NCBI RefSeq assembly: GCF_901873365.1
Contig: NZ_CABFLM010000070.1
Span: forward strand, 1 to 14,238
Source: an uncultured Aggregatibacter sp.
GTDB lineage: Bacteria > Pseudomonadota > Gammaproteobacteria > Enterobacterales > Pasteurellaceae
Length of the DNA stretch: 14,238 bases
Reading direction: 5' to 3'
Part shown: in pieces, positions 6,923 through 13,793 of the stretch
How the letters are laid out: each line of letters opens with the position of its first letter
Numbering within the stretch: the first letter of the stretch is position 1
The notes under the pieces: model-generated
What the model saw: the letters and a program-made list of their open reading frames with translations, nothing else
Told to the model about the DNA's origin: nothing
The model's database searches: none
Program-made: the position numbers and the translations under genes

Positions 6923-7552
6923 TTAAAACTTATAGCCGCTTGCAACGATATAAACTTCCCGAGAACGATCTCGAGAGGCCTCAGGTTTCCGAACTTTTAC
7001 CACACTAAAGAGAGAACGAATCTCTTTTAAGTATTCATCAAAACCTTCACCCTGAAAAACTTTTACAACAAAACTACCTTTGTTTGCCAACACCTGTTTA
7101 CACATATCCAATGCCAGCTCAACCAAATACATTGCGCGTGGAATATCTACTGACGGCATTCCACTGAAATTCGGTGCCATATCCGACATCACCACATCGA
7201 CTTTTTCTTCACCGACGCGCTCTAGCAAAGTATTCAACACATTTTCATCACGAAAATCCCCTTGCAGAAAATCTACGCCGACAATGGGATCCATTTCCAA
7301 AATATCGCACGCGATAACCCGCCCATTTCGACCGATTTGACTCACGACATACTGCGACCAACCGCCCGGTGCGGCACCAAGATCGACTACTGTCATACCC
7401 GGTTTAAACAAACGGTCCGTTTGTTGGATTTCATCAAGTTTAAAATATGCACGGGAACGCAATTTTTGTTTATGCGCTTTTTGTACAAAAGGATCTTTAA
7501 AATGTTCATTTAACCAGCGAGTAGAACTCGCCGAGCGTTTTTTCTTGCCCAT
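6923..7552 (-). CDS. rlmE: 23S rRNA (uridine-2'-O)-methyltransferase RlmE
   Basis: S-adenosylmethionine-dependent enzyme that methylates the 2'-O of U2552 in 23S rRNA at a late stage of 50S assembly (known for E. coli RlmE/RrmJ/FtsJ). At 209 aa it has exactly the E. coli length and aligns end to end. The SAM-binding motif is VVDLGAAPGGWSQY at 55-68, and the catalytic tetrad Lys38, Asp124, Lys164, Glu199 is fully conserved. The ATG has a short AGG site 4-6 nt upstream. rlmE-ftsH is a conserved pair, heat-shock inducible in E. coli. Here a promoter candidate with both sigma-70 and partial sigma-32 character lies just upstream (7583-7611), after the purU terminator. Confidence 0.97.
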   Translation of the reverse strand: MGKKKRSASSTRWLNEHFKDPFVQKAHKQKLRSRAYFKLDEIQQTDRLFKPGMTVVDLGAAPGGWSQYVVSQIGRNGRVIACDILEMDPIVGVDFLQGDFRDENVLNTLLERVGEEKVDVVMSDMAPNFSGMPSVDIPRAMYLVELALDMCKQVLANKGSFVVKVFQGEGFDEYLKEIRSLFSVVKVRKPEASRDRSREVYIVASGYKF

Positions 7553-7582
7553 AACCTGTCTTATGTTTTTTTAATGTTTTTG

Positions 7583-7611
7583 TATATAAAGGCTTAAGAT
7601 TGACTTTTCAA
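7583..7611 (-). promoter_or_regulatory. Candidate promoter of rlmE-ftsH
   Basis: On the minus strand TTGAAA (7611-7606) and TATATA (7588-7583) are spaced by 17 bp, about 31 bp upstream of the rlmE ATG and downstream of the purU terminator. Extended by one base, CTTGAAA is the sigma-32 -35 consensus, and CTTTATAT 14 bp later is a partial match to the sigma-32 -10 CCCCATAT. Heat-shock control is inference. Confidence 0.5.
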
Positions 7612-7630
7612 GCCTCAAATCATGATTAAT

Positions 7631-7670
7631 AAAAAAATCCACCTTTCCTCGATTTTTGGCGGAAAGGTGG
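7631..7670 (-). terminator. Intrinsic terminator of purU
   Basis: CCACCTTTCC (7639-7648) pairs perfectly with GGAAAGGTGG (7661-7670), with a 12-nt loop. On the minus strand the stem is followed by A and then seven T (7637-7631). It separates purU from rlmE. Confidence 0.88.
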
Positions 7671-7703
7671 CTTAAATCAGAATAGTGCTTATTGTAGCAA
7701 TTA

Positions 7704-7712
7704 AAGTGCGGT
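7704..7712 (+). repeat. DNA uptake signal, purU 3' end
   Basis: Perfect AAGTGCGGT followed by an AT-rich tract, directly next to the purU stop codon. Confidence 0.9.
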
Positions 7713-8549
7713 CTATAAAATGATCGTTTTATTCTTATAGACGAAAATGCGATCGTGCAATGCCAAATCTAAAGCGCGGCTCAATACTGTTTTTTCTACA
7801 TCGCGTCCAGCCTTCATCATGGCTTCCGCGCTATAAGTATGGTCAATATTGATCACATTTTGCATAATAATCGGACCTTGATCCAATTCATTATTAATAA
7901 AATGTGCTGTTGCACCAATAATTTTTACACCGCGCTCATAAGCTTGTTGATACGGTCTCGCACCAATAAATGCCGGTAAGAATGAATGGTGAATATTAAT
8001 CACTCGATTAGGATAACGTGCCACAAATTTTGGATTTAGCACGCGCATATACTTCGCCAGCACAATGTAATCCGGAGCAAATTCGTCAATTTTTTCGGCG
8101 AGCAACGCATCGTGTTCTTCACGGGTCAAATTCTGATGGCTAATACAAAAATAGGGCACATCAAAACGTTCTGCCAACGTACGCAATGCATCATGATTTC
8201 CAATCACTGCAGCAATCTCCACATCAAGACCGCCATAGTAATTTTTCATCAAAATATCGCCTAAACAATGCGCTTCTTTCGTGACTAAAATCACAATTCG
8301 TTTACGTTTTGTACTGAGCAGGCGGCAATTCGTCCCCTCAGGTAAACTCAGTGCCAAATCAGCCAACAAGGTTTCTTCATTAAAAATGCCTTGGAGTTCC
8401 GTACGCATGAAAAAATGCTTAGTTTCAAAATCAACGAATTCATTATTATGCACAATATTTAATTGGTGCTTATAACAAATATTGGTAATTTTGGAGATTA
8501 ACCCAATCGCATCCGAACAGTCGGTTAATAGTATTTTATTCTCAATCAT
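7713..8549 (-). CDS. purU: Formyltetrahydrofolate deformylase PurU
   Basis: Hydrolyses 10-formyl-tetrahydrofolate to formate and tetrahydrofolate, balancing the one-carbon pool and feeding PurT with formate (E. coli knowledge). The 278-aa protein (E. coli 280) has an N-terminal ACT domain (about 4-80; 'DAIGLISKITNICYKHQLNI') and a C-terminal formyltransferase-fold domain. The catalytic residues are Asn185 and His187 in NIHHSFLPAF and Asp223 in LDQGPIIM. I chose ATG 8549 (MIENKILLTD). The longer frame from 8585 begins MGFFFFQ, which is simply the hns terminator stem and its poly-T tract read as protein. The ribosome binding site is weak. The start is only 18 nt past the terminator T-run, so transcription must come from read-through of the hns terminator or from a promoter inside hns. 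Confidence 0.96.
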   Translation of the reverse strand: MIENKILLTDCSDAIGLISKITNICYKHQLNIVHNNEFVDFETKHFFMRTELQGIFNEETLLADLALSLPEGTNCRLLSTKRKRIVILVTKEAHCLGDILMKNYYGGLDVEIAAVIGNHDALRTLAERFDVPYFCISHQNLTREEHDALLAEKIDEFAPDYIVLAKYMRVLNPKFVARYPNRVINIHHSFLPAFIGARPYQQAYERGVKIIGATAHFINNELDQGPIIMQNVINIDHTYSAEAMMKAGRDVEKTVLSRALDLALHDRIFVYKNKTIIL

Positions 8550-8567
8550 AAATTCTGTGTCATCTTG

Positions 8568-8602
8568 AAAAAAAAAGAAACCCATAAAAATGGGTCTCTT
8601 TT
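8568..8602 (-). terminator. Intrinsic terminator of hns, just ahead of purU
   Basis: On the minus strand GAGACCCAT pairs with ATGGGTTTC (8598-8577, one G-U pair in RNA) around a 4-nt T loop. The stem is extended by A-T pairs and followed by nine T (8576-8568). It starts 15 nt past the hns stop codon. Confidence 0.88.
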
Positions 8603-8617
8603 AGTCATTGTTATCAA

Positions 8618-9034
8618 TTAAATTTCAAAAGAAGACAAAGGCTTTCCTTGATCTAATTGCGCCTGAATTGCCTTCGGTGTTCTGCCTTGACCGGTCCACG
8701 TTTTTGTTACGCCATTTTCATCAACATATTGATATTTTGCGGGTCTTGCTGAACGTTTTTTAGAAACACCGCTGACTTTTTCAGACACATCCAAGCCTAA
8801 AATTTCAGCTAATTCTTGTCTAGAAATTCCTTCTTTTTCAAGTAATTCTTTATATTTTGCAATCCGTTCTTGGCGTGCATTTTCTTCTTCTTGAGCTTTC
8901 GCTAACTCCACTCTTTTCTCAGAAACAAGCGTTTCAATCTTTTCAAGAAGATTTTCTAATTGCTCTACAGAAAAATCACGCGTAGCAAGACGCAAGCTAC
9001 GGATATTAGACAATACTTTCAATACTTCACTCAT
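8618..9034 (-). CDS. hns: Histone-like nucleoid-structuring protein H-NS
   Basis: Nucleoid-associated repressor that binds AT-rich DNA and spreads as filaments. The 138 aa match E. coli H-NS (137). The N-terminal oligomerisation region MSEVLKVLSNIRSLR and a charged coiled coil occupy about 1-65. A linker contains the second dimerisation helix, and the C-terminal DNA-binding domain runs from about 95. That domain holds YVDENGVTKTWTGQGRTP at 103-120, with the minor-groove loop Gln116-Gly117-Arg118 intact. A strong GAGGAG site lies 8-13 nt upstream of the ATG. A TATAAT hexamer on the minus strand (9097-9092) is the best -10 candidate. hns followed by purU with a terminator between suggests purU depends partly on the hns promoter. 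Confidence 0.96.
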   Translation of the reverse strand: MSEVLKVLSNIRSLRLATRDFSVEQLENLLEKIETLVSEKRVELAKAQEEENARQERIAKYKELLEKEGISRQELAEILGLDVSEKVSGVSKKRSARPAKYQYVDENGVTKTWTGQGRTPKAIQAQLDQGKPLSSFEI

Positions 9035-9200
9035 TAATTTTCTCCTCTGGTATTAATATAAGTAAACTGGAATCTGAATTATGATAAACAAATTATATAC
9101 CAAGGTAAATATCTATTTCTTAAATTATTTTATATCAATGACATCTCTCTTATATTGGCATTTCTCTGTTTTTATTGTAGTCTTATAGCGTCCTATACAT
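9035..9200. promoter_or_regulatory. AT-rich divergent promoter region between hns and the lysine riboswitch
   Basis: On the minus strand, TATAAT (9097-9092) is the best -10 for hns, with no good -35. TTGATA, 17 bp ahead of TAGATA, is an alternative slightly upstream. On the plus strand TTGGCA (9155-9160) with a weak TAGTCT 17 bp later could start the riboswitch transcript near 9190. The extreme AT content fits H-NS autoregulation, which is inference. Confidence 0.4.
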
Positions 9201-9365
9201 ACGTAGAGGTGCAAACGTTATAAGTATATTTTCAGAGTGGATAACGATGAAGAAAATGGAAAGGAACGTTTGCCGAAATCAGTTAAGAGTCGTTTTAGCT
9301 GGTTGGTGGCGTCTTCGAAAGAACCGTCACTGTCATAGTCAATCAAACTATGGAGCGCTACTGGT
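9201..9365 (+). ncRNA. Lysine riboswitch (L box) aptamer
   Basis: All hallmark L-box elements are present in order: AGAGGTGC (9205-9212), AGTA (9223-9226), GGAAAGG and GCCGAA (9272-9277), ACTGTCA (9329-9335), and TATGGAGCGCTACTG (9349-9363). The helices can be traced. P1 is GTAG/CTAC (9203-9206/9358-9361). P2 is a perfect 9-bp GCAAACGTT/AACGTTTGC (9211-9219/9265-9273). P3 is a 10-bp stem with two G-U pairs (9277-9286/9295-9304). P5 is CATAGT/ACTATG (9334-9339/9347-9352). It lies about 100 nt upstream of the NhaC-family gene on the same strand. Lysine binding should close P1 and favour the terminator at 9367-9395, lowering expression. Confidence 0.95.
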
Positions 9366-9366
9366 T

Positions 9367-9395
9367 AGGTTAGGTCTTTATTTGCCTGCCTTTTT
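9367..9395 (+). terminator. Riboswitch expression-platform terminator
   Basis: AGGT-T-AGGT (9367-9375) pairs with GCCTGCCT (9384-9391), an 8-bp stem containing two G-U pairs and one bulged T around an 8-nt loop, running into TTTTT (9391-9395). It begins a few bases after the 3' strand of P1, the standard place for a transcription-attenuating lysine switch. Confidence 0.75.
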
Positions 9396-9463
9396 AAATT
9401 ATTTCTAGTTATTCTAAGTATTTAAAGTCAGTGGTTCTCCCTTAATTTTAGGTAGAACACCAT

Positions 9464-10996
9464 ATGGAACTCATCGATTACTCATCGTCAATTTGGTCAA
9501 TTATTCCCCCATTGCTTGCATTAGCATTAGCGATTATTACACGTAAAGTGCTCATTTCTTTGAGCGTGGGTATCTTAGTCGGTGCCGCCATGCTGGCAAA
9601 TTTTGAACCATTAAATACCTTAGTGTATTTAAAAAATAATATTGCTTCCCTCTTCATTAAAGAAGATGGATTAAATAGCAACAACATTAACATTCTTCTT
9701 TTCTTATTATTGCTTGGCGTTTTGACCGCACTTTTAAGCATGTCCGGCAGTAACCGAGCCTTTGCTGAATGGGCGCAAAAGCACATCAAAGGTCGCCGTG
9801 GTGCTAAATTAGTAGCAGCCTCTTTAGTTTTTATCACCTTTATTGATGATTATTTCCACAGCTTAGCGGTGGGTGCGATTGCGCGTCCAATTACCGATAA
9901 ATTCAAAGTTTCTCGCGCGAAATTAGCTTATATTTTAGATTCGACTGCTGCGCCAATGTGCGTATTAATGCCGGTATCCAGCTGGGGCGCTTACATTATT
10001 ACGCTTATTGCAGGTTTATTAGCCACCTACTCCATTACCGGCTACTCACCCATTGGAGCGTTTATGGCAATGAGCGCCATGAACTATTACGCGATTTTCT
10101 CAATTATCATGGTCTTTTTTGTTGCCTATTTTTCTTTTGATATCGGTGCGATGGCAAAACATGAAAAATTAGCACTAAGTACAGAAGAGATTACCGAAAC
10201 GCAATCTTCTGAGGTAAAAGGCCATGTACGTAATCTTGTATTACCGATTTTAACCTTAATTATCGTGACCGTTTCTGCCATGATGTATACCGGTAATGAA
10301 GCCTTAGCAGCTGACGGCAAGCCTTTCTCTATCTTAGGGGCATTTGAAAATACCACTGTTGGCGTGTCATTAGTTACCGGGGGTTTAAGTGCGGTTTTGG
10401 TTGCATCACTGTGTATTTTTGCCGATCGTTTGGTGAATGTTCCCGAATATGTTAAAGCTTGGGGCGTGGGAATTAAATCCATGTCCGGTGCAATTCTCAT
10501 TCTATTCTTCGCATGGACAATTAATAATGTGGTAAGTGATGTGAAAACCGGTGCTTATTTAGCGTCTTTAGTTTCTGATACATTGCCACTTGCCTTATTA
10601 CCGGCATTGTTATTTATTTTAGCCTCTGTCATGGCGTTCTCTACCGGCACCAGCTGGGGAACATTCGGTATTATGTTGCCAATCGCTGCGGCCATTGCCT
10701 CTCACGCCATGCCGGGCTCTGTAGAATTTATGTTGCCTTGCTTATCTGCCGTCATGGCAGGAGCCGTTTGCGGTGACCATTGCTCCCCAGTATCCGATAC
10801 CACCATTTTGTCTTCCACCGGGGCGAAATGCGACCACATGGATCACGTCACCTCCCAATTGCCTTATGCCCTTACCGTGGCAATAGCAACTATTGCAGGT
10901 TATGTTGTAGTGGGGTTCACCTACTCCGGCTTACTAGGTTTTATCACTACAGGTGCCGTACTCACCTTACTCGTGTTTATCTTTAAAAAGCGCTAA
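9464..10996 (+). CDS. NhaC-superfamily transporter under lysine riboswitch control; probable lysine transporter (LysW-like)
   Basis: Polytopic inner-membrane protein, 510 aa, with about 12 hydrophobic segments. Family signatures include 'FITFIDDYFHSLAVGA' (about 123-138), 'DSTAAPMCVLMPVSSWGAY', 'STGTSWGTFGIMLPIAAAI' and 'CGDHCSPVSDTTILSSTGA' near the C-terminal end. Orthologues are often annotated as Na+/H+ antiporter NhaC by homology alone. The lysine riboswitch directly upstream argues for lysine uptake: comparative work on L boxes named such NhaC-superfamily members LysW (recalled, not checked). Substrate and coupling ion are inference. The ATG at 9464 has AGG at 9450-9452, rather distant. 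GTTCT (9434-9438) and AGAAC (9454-9458) could form a small hairpin holding that site in its loop. The coding sequence contains two uptake signals. A strong terminator follows at 11051. Confidence 0.9.
   Translation: MELIDYSSSIWSIIPPLLALALAIITRKVLISLSVGILVGAAMLANFEPLNTLVYLKNNIASLFIKEDGLNSNNINILLFLLLLGVLTALLSMSGSNRAFAEWAQKHIKGRRGAKLVAASLVFITFIDDYFHSLAVGAIARPITDKFKVSRAKLAYILDSTAAPMCVLMPVSSWGAYIITLIAGLLATYSITGYSPIGAFMAMSAMNYYAIFSIIMVFFVAYFSFDIGAMAKHEKLALSTEEITETQSSEVKGHVRNLVLPILTLIIVTVSAMMYTGNEALAADGKPFSILGAFENTTVGVSLVTGGLSAVLVASLCIFADRLVNVPEYVKAWGVGIKSMSGAILILFFAWTINNVVSDVKTGAYLASLVSDTLPLALLPALLFILASVMAFSTGTSWGTFGIMLPIAAAIASHAMPGSVEFMLPCLSAVMAGAVCGDHCSPVSDTTILSSTGAKCDHMDHVTSQLPYALTVAIATIAGYVVVGFTYSGLLGFITTGAVLTLLVFIFKKR
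9725..9733 (-). repeat. DNA uptake signal, inside the NhaC-family gene
   Basis: Perfect ACCGCACTT, read in the gene as part of the codons for LTALLS. Confidence 0.9.
10387..10395 (+). repeat. DNA uptake signal, inside the NhaC-family gene
   Basis: Perfect AAGTGCGGT, read in the gene as part of the codons for LSAVL. Confidence 0.9.
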
Positions 10997-11050
10997 TTTG
11001 TGATCTCGTGCACAAAAATCAAATTTAAAATTAAATTCTGTAATTTTTAT

Positions 11051-11077
11051 AAAATGCGACATAAAGTCGCATTTTTT
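11051..11077 (+). terminator. Intrinsic terminator of the NhaC-family gene
   Basis: AAAATGCGAC (11051-11060) pairs perfectly with GTCGCATTTT (11066-11075) around a 5-nt loop, ending in a run of six T (11072-11077). It lies 54 nt past the stop codon. Confidence 0.9.
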
Positions 11078-11127
11078 CCACCCAAACTAAAAATTAATTT
11101 ATAAAATTTCAAACATATAAACTTATG

Positions 11128-11142
11128 CAGAATTTTATATTG
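11128..11142 (+). promoter_or_regulatory. Candidate Lrp site upstream of ilvIH
   Basis: CAGAATTTTATATTG matches 13 of 15 positions of the E. coli Lrp consensus YAGHAWATTWTDCTR and lies about 80 bp upstream of the proposed -35. E. coli ilvIH is activated by Lrp binding upstream. In DNA this AT-rich the match could be chance. Confidence 0.3.
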
Positions 11143-11221
11143 AAAAATAGGCTAAAAAACTAAATCCTCTCTTAACTTTTCAATAGACAAGCAAACCTCT
11201 TTTCGTTAAGAATAATCTCCA

Positions 11222-11249
11222 TTGAACCGCAATGCGCCAAACTTATACT
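11222..11249 (+). promoter_or_regulatory. Candidate ilvIH promoter
   Basis: TTGAAC (11222-11227) and TATACT (11244-11249) are separated by 16 bp, giving a start near 11256 and a leader of about 57 nt that contains an uptake signal (11260-11268). The rest of the 316-bp gap from 10997 holds the previous terminator and AT-rich DNA. The only short upstream frame with an ATG (12 codons from 11124) has no run of Ile/Val/Leu codons, so I see no classical attenuator leader peptide. Confidence 0.4.
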
Positions 11250-11259
11250 ATCGGTATAA

Positions 11260-11268
11260 AAGTGCGGT
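11260..11268 (+). repeat. DNA uptake signal, ilvI leader
   Basis: Perfect AAGTGCGGT followed by CAAAAAAA, fitting the extended uptake signal with its A-rich flank. Confidence 0.9.
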
Positions 11269-11312
11269 CAAAAAAAGCGATACTTTTTTAAAGCAAATAG
11301 GAAGAGGTAAAA

Positions 11313-13031
11313 ATGAAGAAATTATCGGGAGCAGAAATGGTCGTTCAATCCTTGCGTGATCAAGGTGTTGAATTTTTATTTGGTTATCCGGGTGGAGCGG
11401 TTTTAGATATTTACGATGCAATCCATACTTTAGGGGGCATCGAACACATTTTAGTACGCCACGAACAAGCGGCAGTACACATGGCTGACGGCTATGCACG
11501 AGCTACCGGCAAAGTGGGTTGTGTTTTAGTCACCTCTGGCCCAGGCGCCACCAATGCCATTACCGGTATTGCCACGGCGTATGCGGATTCCATTCCGTTA
11601 GTGGTACTTTCCGGGCAAGTGCCTTCAGGGTTAATTGGTAGCGATGCCTTCCAAGAATGCGACATGATAGGCATCTCCCGTCCGGTCGTGAAACACAGCT
11701 TTTTAGTTAAAAACTCGGAAGACATTCCGACCATTATTAAGAAAGCCTTTTATATTGCCTCTACCGGCCGCCCCGGCCCTGTAGTCATTGATTTACCAAA
11801 AGATGTTGTTAATCCATTAAACAAATTTGCCTACACTTATCCGGAAGAAGTCACTTTGCGTTCTTACAGCCCAACGGTGCAAGGTCACAAAGGGCAAATC
11901 AAAAAAGCCTTAAAAGCCTTATTGGTGGCCAAAAAACCGGTGCTTTTCGTGGGCGGTGGTGTGATTTCAGCCAACTGCCACGATGCCTTAACACGTTTTG
12001 CTAAGCAGTTAAATTTGCCGGTTACCTCTTCTCTTATGGGCTTAGGTGCTTTCCCTGGCACGGATAAACAATTCCTCGGGATGCTTGGTATGCACGGCAC
12101 TTATGAAGCCAATACGGCAATGCATAACAGTGACTTGATTTTAGGTATCGGCGTTCGCTTTGACGATCGCACCACCAATAATCTCGCAAAATATTGCCCA
12201 CATGCCAAAGTGATTCATGTGGATGTGGATCCCACCTCCATTTCCAAAACCGTACCGGTGGCGATTCCGATTGTCGGCAGCGCAGAAAGCGTATTAGAGG
12301 AATTTTTATCATTATTAGAAGATGAAAACCTTGCGAAGTCTCAATCGGATTTAACGGATTGGTGGAAACAAATCGAACAATGGAAAGCCGTGAAATGCTT
12401 AGATTTCGATCATCACAGCGGCGTAATCAAACCTCAGCAAGTGATTGAAACCATCTATCGTTTAACTCAAGGTAATGCTTATGTGGCATCGGATGTAGGA
12501 CAACACCAAATGTTTGCTGCATTACACTACCCGTTCGACAAACCACGTCGTTGGATCAACTCCGGTGGGCTTGGCACCATGGGCTTCGGTTTACCTGCAG
12601 CACTTGGCGTCAAACTGGCCGATCCAAAAGCAACGGTAGTTTGTATTACCGGTGATGGGAGTATTCAAATGAATATTCAAGAGCTTTCTACTGCGAAGCA
12701 ATATGACATTCCTATCGTTATTATTTGTTTGAACAACCATTTCCTCGGCATGGTAAAACAATGGCAGGATTTGATTTATTCCGGTCGCCATTCGCAAACT
12801 TACATGAATTCATTGCCGGATTTCGTGAAATTAGCAGAAGCTTACGATCATGTGGGAATTCAAATCGCCAAACCGGAAGAATTGGAAGAAAAGCTTAAAC
12901 AAGCGTTCAGCATTAAAAATAAACTGGTCTTTGTTGACATCAATGTTGATGCCAACGAACACGTTTACCCAATGCAAGTGCGTGGTGGCGCTATGAATGA
13001 AATGATTTTAACTAAACCGGAGAATGCATAA
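11313..13031 (+). CDS. ilvI: Acetolactate (acetohydroxyacid) synthase III large subunit
   Basis: Catalytic subunit of the first shared step of isoleucine, valine and leucine synthesis, condensing pyruvate with pyruvate or 2-oxobutyrate with thiamine diphosphate, Mg2+ and FAD. At 572 aa it matches E. coli IlvI (574) along its whole length. Catalytic Glu51 lies in RHEQAAVHMADG. The FAD domain is central (about 190-340; 'GGGVISA', 'GVRFDDRTTNN'). The ThDP motif runs from GDGS at 447-450 to NN at 474-475. The substrate-site region 'MVKQWQDLIYSGRHS' is at 480-494, including Trp484. A strong GAAGAGG site precedes the ATG. Its stop codon overlaps the ilvH start (TAATG), so the two subunits are translationally coupled. 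IlvI fits better than IlvB or IlvG because of sequence and the partner gene. Confidence 0.97.
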   Translation: MKKLSGAEMVVQSLRDQGVEFLFGYPGGAVLDIYDAIHTLGGIEHILVRHEQAAVHMADGYARATGKVGCVLVTSGPGATNAITGIATAYADSIPLVVLSGQVPSGLIGSDAFQECDMIGISRPVVKHSFLVKNSEDIPTIIKKAFYIASTGRPGPVVIDLPKDVVNPLNKFAYTYPEEVTLRSYSPTVQGHKGQIKKALKALLVAKKPVLFVGGGVISANCHDALTRFAKQLNLPVTSSLMGLGAFPGTDKQFLGMLGMHGTYEANTAMHNSDLILGIGVRFDDRTTNNLAKYCPHAKVIHVDVDPTSISKTVPVAIPIVGSAESVLEEFLSLLEDENLAKSQSDLTDWWKQIEQWKAVKCLDFDHHSGVIKPQQVIETIYRLTQGNAYVASDVGQHQMFAALHYPFDKPRRWINSGGLGTMGFGLPAALGVKLADPKATVVCITGDGSIQMNIQELSTAKQYDIPIVIICLNNHFLGMVKQWQDLIYSGRHSQTYMNSLPDFVKLAEAYDHVGIQIAKPEELEEKLKQAFSIKNKLVFVDINVDANEHVYPMQVRGGAMNEMILTKPENA

Positions 13032-13522
13032 TGCGTAGAATCTTATCCGTATTGCTCGAAAATGAATCAGGCGCGTTATCCCGCGTCGTCGCCTTATTCT
13101 CACAACGCGCTTTCAACATCGAAAGCCTGACCGTGGCCCCCACAGATGATCCAACGTTATCCCGTATGACTATTGAAACCTACGGCGATGAACAAGTGTT
13201 GGAGCAAATTGAAAAGCAATTGCACAAATTGGTGGATGTGTTCAAAGTGATTAATTTAAGCGACAGTGAACACGTTGAGCGTGAAGTGATGTTAATTAAA
13301 GTTCGTGCGCAAGGCGTTGCGCGGGAAGAACTGAAACGTTTGACGGATATTTTCCGTGCACAAATTGTGGACGTTACCACGAAGTCTTACATCATCCAAC
13401 TCACCGGCACCAAAGACAAACTGGATGCCTTCGTGAGCACGCTGAAAGAAGAAGCTGTTGTCATCGAGATCGTCCGCTCCGGTTTAGTGAGCTTACCACG
13501 TGGAGAAAAAGGCTATTTATAG
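13031..13522 (+). CDS. ilvH: Acetolactate synthase III small regulatory subunit
   Basis: Regulatory partner of IlvI that raises its activity and confers valine feedback inhibition. At 163 aa it is the same length as E. coli IlvH. An N-terminal ACT domain (about 3-75) has 'LLENESGALSRVVALFSQRAFNIESL'-type sequence with Asn11, Gly14 and Ser17 intact; Gly14 and Ser17 are sites of valine-resistance mutations in E. coli. A C-terminal ACT-like domain (about 80-163) contains 'VMLIKVRAQG'. The start ATG shares one base with the ilvI TAA. An uptake signal sits 17 nt past the stop and a 9-bp hairpin follows at 13630. Confidence 0.97.
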   Translation: MRRILSVLLENESGALSRVVALFSQRAFNIESLTVAPTDDPTLSRMTIETYGDEQVLEQIEKQLHKLVDVFKVINLSDSEHVEREVMLIKVRAQGVAREELKRLTDIFRAQIVDVTTKSYIIQLTGTKDKLDAFVSTLKEEAVVIEIVRSGLVSLPRGEKGYL

Positions 13523-13538
13523 TCAATAAATAAACACA

Positions 13539-13547
13539 AAGTGCGGT
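13539..13547 (+). repeat. DNA uptake signal, after ilvH
   Basis: Perfect AAGTGCGGT followed by CAAAATT, 17 nt past the ilvH stop. Confidence 0.9.
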
Positions 13548-13629
13548 CAAAATTCGGAATATTTTTTGCAAAAGAAATTTAATCTATTTTTAACCAAAAA
13601 AATTCTGAAAATAGCATAATCATACTTAC

Positions 13630-13653
13630 TTAAGCCCCATTCACGGGGCTTAA
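13630..13653 (+). terminator. Hairpin ending the ilvIH transcript
   Basis: TTAAGCCCC (13630-13638) pairs perfectly with GGGGCTTAA (13645-13653) around a 6-nt loop. The following TAAGTTATAG is not a good T-run, so termination may be weak or factor-aided. Confidence 0.6.
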
Positions 13654-13689
13654 TAAGTTATAGCTTCTCTTGTTACATACAAACAAAAA

Positions 13690-13718
13690 CTGACAAAACT
13701 TTAATAAATCTTTACACT
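13690..13718 (+). promoter_or_regulatory. Candidate promoter of the downstream membrane protein
   Basis: CTGACA (13690-13695) and TACACT (13713-13718) are separated by 17 bp. The start would lie near 13725, about 70 nt ahead of the ATG at 13794. The match is moderate and the region is AT-rich. Confidence 0.35.
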
Positions 13719-13793
13719 GCCATCCATAATAATCATTGAGTCAATAAGTCATTAAGTATAGAATAAGGAAATTTTTTTACATTTCATTTACTT

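Noticed and set aside
8550..8585. N-terminal extension of purU starting MGFFFFQDD
   Set aside because: The extension is the 3' arm and poly-T tract of the hns terminator. The ATG at 8549 gives the normal PurU length and N-terminus.
9247..9408. 53-codon small protein gene
   Set aside because: The whole stretch is explained by the lysine riboswitch and its terminator, and the frame has no good ribosome binding site. Kept only as a low-interest finding.
10126..10500. 124-codon minus-strand frame opposite the NhaC-family gene
   Set aside because: Antisense shadow of a clearly coding gene, with no ribosome binding site or recognisable domain.
11124..11162. 12-codon frame as an ilv attenuator leader peptide
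   Set aside because: It has only one Ile and two Leu, no clustered branched-chain codons, and lies upstream of the best promoter candidate.
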